Assembly: GCF_001485535.1 (NCBI RefSeq)
Contig: NZ_BCMZ01000002.1
Coordinates: 124,001 to 188,000, forward strand
Reading direction: 5' to 3'
Source: Halobacterium sp. CBA1132
GTDB taxonomy: Archaea; Halobacteriota; Halobacteria; Halobacteriales; Halobacteriaceae
Length of the DNA stretch: 64,000 nucleotides
Below, piece after piece: positions 8,519-16,975 of the stretch. A program made the position numbers and the translations under genes. Within the stretch, counting starts at the first letter, position 1. Each line of letters begins with the position of its first letter. The notes below the pieces were generated by a model. It worked only from the letters and a program-made list of their open reading frames with translations, did no database searches and was not told where the DNA came from.

Positions 8519-9775
8519 GTGGCAGACGACTACGTGCGTCGGACGGCAATCACTCGTCTCGAAGTCTCAGACGAGCAACGCAACCTCCTCGAAGACACTA
8601 TTTCCGAGTGGAAGCGTGGTTGCCAACTCGCCACGGACAAGGCGTGGAATGTCTGCAACGCCAAAAGCGACGTGCAGCCTCTCGCCTACGACGACGTGCG
8701 CGAACACACCGATCTCGGTAGTCAGCACGCGGTTCTCGCCACCCACCAAGCCGCACAAGCCATCACCGGCTGTATCGAACGACAGTCAGACGGCAAGAAA
8801 GTCAGTAAGCCAACCTTCACCGCACCCACGGTGAAGTACGACACCCGGACTATGACGCTGTTTGACGACGATACAGTGTCGCTCTCCACGACGGAGAACC
8901 GCGTTCGGTGTGGCCTTGCTCTACCCGATGCCGACGATGGATACCAACGACAGTACCTTGACTCGGATGAGTGGCGAGTCACGGAAAGCACTCTCACTGC
9001 CCGTGACAGCGACTACTTCTTGCACATTGGTTTCAGACGACCCAAGACCGACGCCGAACGAGACACCGCCGAGGACGGAACGGTTCTCGGGGTTGACCTC
9101 GGTATCGAAAACCTCGCCGTTACCAGCACAGCCCACTTCATTAGTGGACGAGAACTCTCTCACAATCTCCGAGAGTTCGAGAAAGTGCGTTCCGGACTCC
9201 AAGAAACCGGGACGCGAAGCTCCCACCGAACACTCGAACAGGCGAGTGGCCGCGAACTTCGCTACGTTCGAGACGTACTTCACCGAGCGTCGAATGCCAT
9301 CGTGGGCGAAGCATTCCGGTTCGAGTGCGACGTGATCGCGTTCGAGGACTTGACGCACATCCGCGAGCGAACGGGGGCGTCGTGGGGGCACACGTGGGCG
9401 TTCCGCGAACTGTACGAGCAAGTGGAGTACAAAGCCGAAGCGGAAGGCATCGCGGTGAAGCAAGTCGGATCTGCGTACACGTCCAAGCGGTGTGCCGAGT
9501 GTGGGTTCACGGCAGACGAGAATCGCCTGTCGCGTAACGACTTCCGGTGCGTGAAGTGCGAGTCGGAAGCGAATGCAGACTACAACGCGGCGAAGAACAT
9601 CGGGATGCGGTATGTCCGTCGAGGCCAACAGTCGTCTCGGCGGACGGGCGACAGTCAGCTTGCCCTGAAGTCTGGAACGGTGACGCTGAGTGGCGGTTTC
9701 ACCGCCCACCCAGATGGGTTTGAGGCCGAGTTCATGGACAAGCCCCACCCTCCACGAGCGAACCCGTCAGGGTGA
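8519..9775 (+). CDS. tnpB: TnpB, IS200/IS605 (IS1341-type) RNA-guided nuclease
   Basis: A complete 418-residue TnpB starting at GTG 8519. The RuvC-like catalytic residues are present: Asp in GVDLGIENLAVT near residue 194, Glu in AFEDLTHIRER near residue 280, and Asp in NADYNAAKNIG near residue 357. A zinc ribbon of two CxxC pairs (CAECG and CVKCE) lies between the last two. TnpB proteins bind an RNA made from the element's right end and cut DNA matching the adjoining guide, which helps the element persist. No tnpA transposase lies beside it, so mobility would depend on a TnpA elsewhere. It sits exactly between the cassette and the BREX/AddAB island. An active protein is plausible because all catalytic residues are intact. 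Confidence 0.9.
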   Translation: MADDYVRRTAITRLEVSDEQRNLLEDTISEWKRGCQLATDKAWNVCNAKSDVQPLAYDDVREHTDLGSQHAVLATHQAAQAITGCIERQSDGKKVSKPTFTAPTVKYDTRTMTLFDDDTVSLSTTENRVRCGLALPDADDGYQRQYLDSDEWRVTESTLTARDSDYFLHIGFRRPKTDAERDTAEDGTVLGVDLGIENLAVTSTAHFISGRELSHNLREFEKVRSGLQETGTRSSHRTLEQASGRELRYVRDVLHRASNAIVGEAFRFECDVIAFEDLTHIRERTGASWGHTWAFRELYEQVEYKAEAEGIAVKQVGSAYTSKRCAECGFTADENRLSRNDFRCVKCESEANADYNAAKNIGMRYVRRGQQSSRRTGDSQLALKSGTVTLSGGFTAHPDGFEAEFMDKPHPPRANPSG

Positions 9776-9791
9776 GCAAAGTAGGGTGGGG
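9743..9791 (+). ncRNA. Right-end hairpin, probable omega-RNA scaffold of tnpB
   Basis: CCCCACCCT at 9743-9751 pairs perfectly with AGGGTGGGG at 9783-9791, overlapping the end of tnpB. In IS200/IS605 elements the omega RNA spans the 3' part of tnpB and the right end, and the guide is the flanking sequence just beyond. I expect the RNA to begin upstream within tnpB and to end past 9791. The exact right boundary, and thus the guide, cannot be fixed from sequence alone. Two similar hairpins without tnpB exist in the window. Confidence 0.55.
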
Positions 9792-9970
9792 TTGTTGACA
9801 TACCACCTCTACCACATCGGCCTGCTCACCCAGGGAGGTTGCGACACTAAAACCGAGGTTCTCAACGATTCCTGGAAGTTAGAACATCCACTGGAACGGA
9901 TTCAGTAGCAAACTTAACGATGATCCGGTGATCGCGCCCGCCAATCCTATCAATTTTATATTACTATGGG

Positions 9971-12900
9971 CTATTCGATTAGTTCCATCATCAACCGTAG
10001 TTCAGATTCAATTTCCGGCATCTGATCCGACACCCAATTGAACCGTTCCTCTATCCCCTCGTCAGTAAACCGGAGTGAAGCTCGTACGTCACGATTCCGG
10101 TCATGTTGGAGGAGTGCGAGAGCGTACGCGAGCATCTGCGGTCGATAGTGCTCTGCGAGCTCAGCTGACGTCGAATCTGAGAGGTCGTTGGTCTTGTAGT
10201 CGATAATGTGGAAGGCGTCTGGCGTGACGAGCAGCCGGTCGATATCACCGACAATCCGCGACTCACCTATGCGAGCGACAACAGAATACTCGTCGTAGAC
10301 CGCTTGAAGCTGGGAATTATCCTCAACCTGGTCCACAAATTCGACCGCATCAGCAGCGTGATCGACAGCATCACGGAGATCTGATTCTGTCGGCTCCTCA
10401 CCGGCCATCCGACTCAAACGGAGAATCAGGGTAGTCCACTCGTCTCTCGGAGGACGAAGTTCGTTGATCCGGTGGACGACCGTCCCAAACGTCGTTGGAC
10501 TCAGGCCCGCCGACTCCTCACGTTGAGAGTAACTATGGCCGTCCGTAGACGCATCCGCCACCGCATTCACGAGGGTCGTAGCCGCGATCCGTTTCGCCGG
10601 CGATAACGACGGCGGTGAAGGAACCGAGATCTCCGGCGCTGAATCAACAGCGTCGTCGTCGGTGTCCCAGTCTACTGGGCGCGGCGGCCTACGAACAGTA
10701 TAGCTGGCTCCATCTATCTCACCACGGGCCTGTCCGTCACGAACCGCCTCGGCGAGGAGTGCTCCGTCGAGGAGTGCTGGCTGTAACCAGTCGCGCCACC
10801 GGTCTGCGTCGTCGAAGGCTGCAGGCTCGCCGAGTTCGATTGTATCGGACTCGTCGACGTCGATGTCGTGCGTACCGCAGAGAAGGAGGTGATCCCGCGT
10901 TCGTGTACACGCTACGTAGAGGAGGCGTTTTGACTCTGCCCGCTCCTGTGGACGCGACCGTCGGTCGGCGTACTCGTGGACGGCCGTCTTCTCGATGGAG
11001 AACGCATCGCCCGGATTCGGCCCGCCGACCGCCGGGACCGGCGGCGCGTCATCAGTTCCATCCACGAGTCGAACGTAGCCATGGTCGTCGACGGACCGAC
11101 CGAAGTTGAGATCACTCCCGAGATCGGGGACGGTGACGATCGGGAACTCGAGTCCCTTCGCGGAATGGATCGTCATAATCCGGACGCCCTCAGCGTCACC
11201 GGGAATATCTGCCTCCCCCTCACGAGGGTCGATCTCGGCTTGGCGGTCGATCCGGTGGAGCAACCCGGCAGCTGTGTGAACACCGTTCTCGCTCCAGGTA
11301 CGGACCTGGTCGCGGAACTTCTCGACGTTCGCGACGGCCTGTCGACCGCGTTCATCTGCACTCACACTTGCCAGATACCCGGTGTCGTCGATCACTCGGG
11401 ACAGCAGGCGGTTCCACGGGAGGACGCCATCTTCGGACGGCGTCGCACAGCCGCTGAGAGTCCGCCACGTTGTGAGGAGGTCGAACGCGTCCGCGAGCTG
11501 TGGATCGTCCGTCTCGGCGAGCGCGTCCCACACTGAATCAGCTTCTGCGACCGCCGGTGCGAGGCGATCATCCGCGAATCCGAACAGCGGCGACCGAAGC
11601 ACCCCGTAGAGGGAGACGTCGTCCTGTGGATCACCGAGTACTCGAAGCAGGTTCGTGAGCGCCTGGACCTCAGGGGTATCGTAGAACCCGACGCCACCGA
11701 CGACAGTGTAGGGGATGTCGTACTCCTCGAGTGCGCGCTGATACCGATCCAGATGGGTTCGCCGGCGGAGGAGGATTGCCGTTTCGTCCGGCGTAGCGTC
11801 GCGATGAGCACCCGTGTCGGGGTCTTGGACTTGCGGCGGATCGTCGAACAGGTGGGTCAGTCGAGCAGCGAGCGCTTGCGCCTCGGCCTCGATGGTGTGG
11901 TCCAGCGCACCTTCGGCGACCGGATGGTCGTCGCCGAAGAGCTCCGCTGCCGTATCGGCGTCGTCGGGGACAGCAAGATACTCGACACTCCCGGTCAGTC
12001 CCTCGATGTCCTCGACACGGTCGCGTTGCGTGGTCAACTCCTGCGGTGGCGCTTCGTAGGGTTCGTGGCTGTCACCCTCCGGCTGGAACAGGTACTCGAA
12101 GAGCTCGTTCAGGAACGACAACGGCTCGTCCAGCGTCCGGAAATTCCCAGAGAGTTCGAGCGCGGTCGGACTCTCGGCATCGCTGTCCGGGACATCGTCG
12201 ACCCCACGGGCTTCATTAACGGCCTGGAGTTCCGCTCTTGCCGCCCCGAACGTCGTCACGTCGGCCCCACGGAAGCCGTAGATACTCTGTTTCTCGTCGC
12301 CAACCAGAAAGACGTTCGACGCCGCCTGCTCGTCAACGCCCGTGAGAAGCTTGACTAGCTCCCACTGGCGCGGGTCCGTGTCCTGAAACTCGTCGACCAT
12401 CACGGCCGCAAACTGCTCTCGGAGCCGCTCCGTGACGGCATCGTTCGCTCGCAAGAACTCGAGGGTTGTCTCGATCACGTCGGGAAAGTCGAGCGTATCG
12501 CGACGCTCTTTCTCGTCGGCGTAGGCGGCGAGGACATCATCGAAGACCCGCATCAGAGCCAGCGCGTAATGGGCGCTGTTTGCTTCGAGCTCACCGGGTG
12601 TCGTCTCGACTGCATCCGCGTGCGGTTCGACGGCCGCGATGACCGCGTCGATAGCGTCCTTCAGGTCGTCGTAGACGTCACCGTACTCACCCCAATCGTC
12701 CCGGTCACCGACGACGTACCCCGAACTGCTGTACAGGCCGCCGTTCTTCTTCTCACAGGCCTCGTACAGCTCGAGGATTGCCCGCTGACAGTCGCGGGGA
12801 TCGCTTTCCTCGGGGTTGGCAGGGAGTGTCGTCGCGACCTCGGTGAAGGTCCGGTAGACCCCAAGGCCGTCCTCGTCGGCGATAGCGCCCTCACGGTCGA

Positions 12901-13606
12901 CGCGGCCCGCGACCGTGCGTAGCTGCTCAAGGAGTCCGTCCGCAAACAGCGTCTGTCGAGCGTCGGCAACGTCGAGATCACAAACGACCTCCCAGCAGAT
13001 ATCGACGTAGTCGTCGACCTCGGCGTCACGCCACGCCTCGAGGACGGACTCGCTCTGTGGGCGTTCATCGAGTAATCCAGCGAGTGTATCGACCAACTGG
13101 TCGCGACTCCAGAGCTGGGCAAGGAGCTCCACGTCGTCATCGTCCTGGTTGCGTTCGAGGAACTCCGTCACAACTTCGCGTTGGAGTGTCGCGGCGCCGT
13201 CTTCGTCAAGCACGTCGAAGCCGAGCGGAACCGGAGCCTCGACGGCCCGTTCTCGCAAGAGCCGGGTACAGAACGCGTGAATGGTGTGGACATAGCCGTC
13301 CTCCAGATCGTCGAGAACGTTTCGCCAGCGGTGGTAGGCCTCTGGTGAGTCGACAGCCTCGAGCCTGTCGTACACCTCCTCCCGAACGCGCTCAGTCAGT
13401 TCGGCAGCAGCCTTTCGCGTGAAAGTAATCGTGACTATGTTCTCCGGCGTGAGCGACGGGTTCTCGGCCAGTATCGTCACGTACCGCTCGGTGAGCGTTG
13501 TCGTCTTCCCCGTCCCGGCGCCGGCAGTGATCGCGACGTTCCGGCCCTGGACGAGCGCATCCTCCTGTTCCTCCGTGAGCTGAATCTCCTCGGGGTCCTC
13601 AGTCAT
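9971..13606 (-). CDS. AddA/UvrD-like helicase with C-terminal RecB-type nuclease
   Basis: The 1211-residue protein has superfamily 1 helicase motifs: Q-motif and Walker A TAGAGTGKTTTLTERY at residues about 26-41, VMVDEFQDTDPRQWE (motif II) near residue 400, and VFLVGDEKQSIYGFRGAD (motif III). The C-terminal RecB-family nuclease is GDIDRLLV followed by HIIDYKTND, near residues 1115-1140. This is the AddA layout: helicase and nuclease that resect double-strand ends in recombination or degrade invading linear DNA. The gene overlaps the preceding AddB-like gene by 8 bp, so they are co-translated and probably form a heterodimer. Placement at the downstream end of BREX suggests a defence or repair accessory; this may instead be the host's end-resection enzyme. 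Confidence 0.85.
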   Translation of the reverse strand: MTEDPEEIQLTEEQEDALVQGRNVAITAGAGTGKTTTLTERYVTILAENPSLTPENIVTITFTRKAAAELTERVREEVYDRLEAVDSPEAYHRWRNVLDDLEDGYVHTIHAFCTRLLRERAVEAPVPLGFDVLDEDGAATLQREVVTEFLERNQDDDDVELLAQLWSRDQLVDTLAGLLDERPQSESVLEAWRDAEVDDYVDICWEVVCDLDVADARQTLFADGLLEQLRTVAGRVDREGAIADEDGLGVYRTFTEVATTLPANPEESDPRDCQRAILELYEACEKKNGGLYSSSGYVVGDRDDWGEYGDVYDDLKDAIDAVIAAVEPHADAVETTPGELEANSAHYALALMRVFDDVLAAYADEKERRDTLDFPDVIETTLEFLRANDAVTERLREQFAAVMVDEFQDTDPRQWELVKLLTGVDEQAASNVFLVGDEKQSIYGFRGADVTTFGAARAELQAVNEARGVDDVPDSDAESPTALELSGNFRTLDEPLSFLNELFEYLFQPEGDSHEPYEAPPQELTTQRDRVEDIEGLTGSVEYLAVPDDADTAAELFGDDHPVAEGALDHTIEAEAQALAARLTHLFDDPPQVQDPDTGAHRDATPDETAILLRRRTHLDRYQRALEEYDIPYTVVGGVGFYDTPEVQALTNLLRVLGDPQDDVSLYGVLRSPLFGFADDRLAPAVAEADSVWDALAETDDPQLADAFDLLTTWRTLSGCATPSEDGVLPWNRLLSRVIDDTGYLASVSADERGRQAVANVEKFRDQVRTWSENGVHTAAGLLHRIDRQAEIDPREGEADIPGDAEGVRIMTIHSAKGLEFPIVTVPDLGSDLNFGRSVDDHGYVRLVDGTDDAPPVPAVGGPNPGDAFSIEKTAVHEYADRRSRPQERAESKRLLYVACTRTRDHLLLCGTHDIDVDESDTIELGEPAAFDDADRWRDWLQPALLDGALLAEAVRDGQARGEIDGASYTVRRPPRPVDWDTDDDAVDSAPEISVPSPPSLSPAKRIAATTLVNAVADASTDGHSYSQREESAGLSPTTFGTVVHRINELRPPRDEWTTLILRLSRMAGEEPTESDLRDAVDHAADAVEFVDQVEDNSQLQAVYDEYSVVARIGESRIVGDIDRLLVTPDAFHIIDYKTNDLSDSTSAELAEHYRPQMLAYALALLQHDRNRDVRASLRFTDEGIEERFNWVSDQMPEIESELRLMMELIE

Positions 13607-16600
13607 CGCTCATCACCGCCTCGATGTCCTCGTCGTCGCGAACACGTAGCGGAACATACGCTGCGTCGTCCTTGTGAACCTCGTCGACGAACTCCCGCTT
13701 GCGGTGATGGCGGACATCGCAGGCCCGACGGTAGTCACAGTATCGGCAGTTCGCTCCGCTGGCCGACAGAAGCGTCGTGTGGAACCGTCCGTTGCCGATC
13801 GCCTCGTCGATCTGACCCAACCATTCCGGAACAACATCGTTCAGGAACCGTCGAAGTTCGACCTCTGAATCGAACTTCGATTCGACGCCGCGTGGAACCT
13901 TGAGGTCGTTTGGCGGTCGCACCTGATAGTACGTCGCCGAGAGCGAGCCCTGTTCGAAGAGATCACCGTCGACGACCTCGGCGGCAGCGAGCAGATAGAT
14001 GGGGAGTTGGAACTTCGTGCCGCCGGTCGTCTTCGTCATATACGGTGCTCGACCAGTTTTGTAGTCGTAGAGCGTGAGCGTCGGTTGTTCGCCACCCTGG
14101 CTCACGTCAACGCGGTCGATGTATCCCCGAATCGAGACAGTCGAGCCGTCCGGTCGCTCAACTGTGAACGGCCCAGCATCCGAGTCGGGAAGTCCCTCGC
14201 CGAACGGGGCCTCGAACAAGTGTGGGCGGTCAGCGCCGTCCCGCGAGAGCTCGTTGTCGAGGAACGTAGCGAACAACCCCTGTTCCGGTGCGTCGTGGGG
14301 TTTGCTCCCAGCCTCGTGCGGAGCGCTCACGCCGTCACCCAGACCCGCGAACAGCTCCGCCTTCCACCGTTCGTAAAACAGGCCGTCGTACTCGAAGTCA
14401 GCATCCCGGAGTTCTTCGACGGCAATCTCACGAAGGTGTATCGCCAGGTCGTTCCGGTCGAACTCGGTGAGGTCGACACCATCTTCGGTTTCGTCCTGTA
14501 GAGCCGCGAAGAACCGTTCGAGGACATCGTGAACGTACGACCCGGTTTCGAGGGGCGTAGGGACGACCTCGACGTCGTCGGGATCCTCGATTCCGAGCAC
14601 TTCGTCGGCGTAGAACTTGAACCCACACTCGACGTATCGCTCGATCCGACTCGCGCTGTAGGGTTCTCGTTCCAACGGAGGATAGACCTCAGCGACGGTC
14701 TCAGGTTCTAACACGCCGTCGTGTTCGGAGAGGCCAGCCGTTCCCCTGTTGTCCGCACAGTAGAGTCCCCGATCCGTGCGCTTGGTCTGCTCGGGGGAGA
14801 GGTCCCCTCGGTCGCCGGCGCGGCTGACTGCCGCACGCCGGTCGGCCGTTGCAGCGACGTGGCGCTGGAGGTCTTCGCGGGAGCCCACGCGGTCGTCGAC
14901 CCCGTCTTGGGGTTCGATGCCGGTCACGCGCTGGAGTCCGTCGAGGACCGGCGACCGGACGACGGCGGACTCGTCATCGCCCGTTTCTGGTGTGGTGATC
15001 GTGAGTTCATCGACGTTCGCGAGGAGCGTCGCGAAGAGGTAGCGCCCCCGGAGGCGCTCGTCGCCGGTGTCGAACCGAGGGTGGGCGTCGGTCATCTCCT
15101 CGAAGAAGGCCGGGCGTTCCGGCGTCACCGGGAAGTGCTCGCTCGTCAGTCCCACGAGAAACACCTTCTCGAACGAGCGCATCCGAGCGTCGAGCAACCC
15201 CATCACTTCGACGTGGCCGCCGGCAGCGCGCTGCGGAACCCGGATCGGCACACCATCGAACGCACGGGTGAACAGTGCTAACGGGGAGAGATCGCTATTG
15301 ACCGCCGCCAGCGACTCGAACGAGGAGAGAACCTCGTCTACGAGGTCGTAAGCTCGCTGTTCGACGGCTTGCTCGGCGCCACTGGCGTAGTCCTCCGTCG
15401 CCCCCTCCAGGTCGAATCGGTCATCCAACAGTCGTCGGAGCGTCTCGGTTGCGTCCTCAACGTCGCCTGTTCGGAGCGTCTCCAGCGTGGCCAGCAGCTC
15501 CTCGATCAGTGCCGCCGCCTGGTCGTCGACATCATCGAGCAGGGGTGATACAGAAACCGTGTCGCGCCGGCGAGCAGCTGCCGTGACGGCGTTGGCCTGT
15601 TCGGTATCGACGACGTTGACCAATGGATTCGCTAACAGGGACGTGAGGTCCTCAGCACGGGGCTCGGGTTCGGCGAGGTTCAGGAGATCGTGTACGATGC
15701 TCCCGGTGAACGTCCGGTTCAGCTGTGAGGCGGCGGTCGTGACGTGCAGGATGTCGAACGTATCGAACGTGTCCTCGACGTACCCCGAATAGGCCTCGGT
15801 CCCCGGGACGACGACAGCCAGGTCGTCGGGGTCACGGCCATCGGCCAACTCGGCTCGGAGCTCGCGAGCGACGAAGCGGATCTCGCGCTCGGGCGTCGGG
15901 AGTTCACGCCACTGGAGGTCGTCTGGAGCAGGGACAGTGTCCGGGTCCGGGCGGTAGAGCGACTCGGTGATCGTTCCGAAGGCCCGCCCTGACTCGTCGA
16001 CGGGATCGAGTTCTACTGTCTCAAAGTCAAGTGCTTCATAGACCTCCAAGGCGTCCTCCGCAACGGCGTCGACTCCGCTTCGGCCATCTTGGTGGAGCGG
16101 CAGCAGTGCGATCATCGGAAGTTCGTCGACGAGGCGTTCGATGAGGCGGCGTTCGACGGGACGGAACTCGTGATACCCGGAGAGGACGACGACATCCAGT
16201 TCCGGGGAGAACGCCGATAGTGACTGCTCCGCCGTCGCCACGGCGTCGAACATTTCTCCCCGGGTACAGACCCACTCGTCGACGTAGTCAGCGTGGAGAT
16301 TCCGGTAGTGTCGGTACGCGTCGACGGTGGCTGTTGCGATACGGTCATCGAGATCTGAGCCCTCGAACTCCGCCACCAGTGCGTCGGCATCCTCAACGCC
16401 GGCGTCATCAAAGAGTGAGAAGCGGCTGCTGAACGAATCCGCGAGGGCAGCTGAGGCCGGTTCGCCGGCGAGAGCGCCATTTGTTTCGGCTGTCGTTCTG
16501 TCAAGTGCGTACTCCGCAAGCCGGCGATTCAACTGCCCAGAGAGGGGTTGAACCGGGCCCCGGAGGTCCTCGTACCACTCACGAACGACCGTATCAAGCG

Positions 16601-16787
16601 TCTCAGCGCGAAGGCAGAGTGGATCGTGCGACGCGGCCCAACGGTCCTCGACCAAACTTCGACGAGCGTCGTTCCGGGTTATATACAGAACAGAGCCAAG
16701 AAGGTCATCAGCCACCTGGTCCGCCCGTTCAAAAGCAGCTTGCTCTAAACGTGAATGTTGGGAGCCAGTTAGAAGCGTATTATTCAT
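13599..16787 (-). CDS. AddB-like PD-(D/E)XK nuclease with probable Fe-S cluster
   Basis: The 1062-residue partner of the AddA-like protein. The N-terminal two thirds are helicase-like but have no Walker A GKT, as expected for a non-motor subunit, although EKVFLVGLTSEHFP is recognisable. The C-terminal nuclease has GYIDRVD then LTLYDYKTGRAP, the D...DxK core, and QLPIYLLAAA. Cysteines in YVECGFKFY near residue 720 and CRYCDYRRAC near residue 1015 match the AddB pattern for a 4Fe-4S cluster. AddB-type proteins fold with AddA, add the second strand-cleaving nuclease and help recognise regulatory sites. The 188 bp separating it from the BREX helicase holds no gene, so AddB-AddA may have its own promoter. 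Confidence 0.8.
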   Translation of the reverse strand: MNNTLLTGSQHSRLEQAAFERADQVADDLLGSVLYITRNDARRSLVEDRWAASHDPLCLRAETLDTVVREWYEDLRGPVQPLSGQLNRRLAEYALDRTTAETNGALAGEPASAALADSFSSRFSLFDDAGVEDADALVAEFEGSDLDDRIATATVDAYRHYRNLHADYVDEWVCTRGEMFDAVATAEQSLSAFSPELDVVVLSGYHEFRPVERRLIERLVDELPMIALLPLHQDGRSGVDAVAEDALEVYEALDFETVELDPVDESGRAFGTITESLYRPDPDTVPAPDDLQWRELPTPEREIRFVARELRAELADGRDPDDLAVVVPGTEAYSGYVEDTFDTFDILHVTTAASQLNRTFTGSIVHDLLNLAEPEPRAEDLTSLLANPLVNVVDTEQANAVTAAARRRDTVSVSPLLDDVDDQAAALIEELLATLETLRTGDVEDATETLRRLLDDRFDLEGATEDYASGAEQAVEQRAYDLVDEVLSSFESLAAVNSDLSPLALFTRAFDGVPIRVPQRAAGGHVEVMGLLDARMRSFEKVFLVGLTSEHFPVTPERPAFFEEMTDAHPRFDTGDERLRGRYLFATLLANVDELTITTPETGDDESAVVRSPVLDGLQRVTGIEPQDGVDDRVGSREDLQRHVAATADRRAAVSRAGDRGDLSPEQTKRTDRGLYCADNRGTAGLSEHDGVLEPETVAEVYPPLEREPYSASRIERYVECGFKFYADEVLGIEDPDDVEVVPTPLETGSYVHDVLERFFAALQDETEDGVDLTEFDRNDLAIHLREIAVEELRDADFEYDGLFYERWKAELFAGLGDGVSAPHEAGSKPHDAPEQGLFATFLDNELSRDGADRPHLFEAPFGEGLPDSDAGPFTVERPDGSTVSIRGYIDRVDVSQGGEQPTLTLYDYKTGRAPYMTKTTGGTKFQLPIYLLAAAEVVDGDLFEQGSLSATYYQVRPPNDLKVPRGVESKFDSEVELRRFLNDVVPEWLGQIDEAIGNGRFHTTLLSASGANCRYCDYRRACDVRHHRKREFVDEVHKDDAAYVPLRVRDDEDIEAVMSDD

Positions 16788-16975
16788 CGAATACTACTCA
16801 ACAAAAGGTCCATCTCACTTCATTCTTGGCGAGACAGTTTCGTCAGTAAATGGAGTTCCGAAGTGACTCTATTGGCGTGTCAAGCCTGGGCTGCCAGAAT
16901 TAAATTGGAGACGCTGCACTGCGGGGATCTATCCCGTCGCGTTTGAAGCGGCACTAGCTAAAGCTCTATACATAC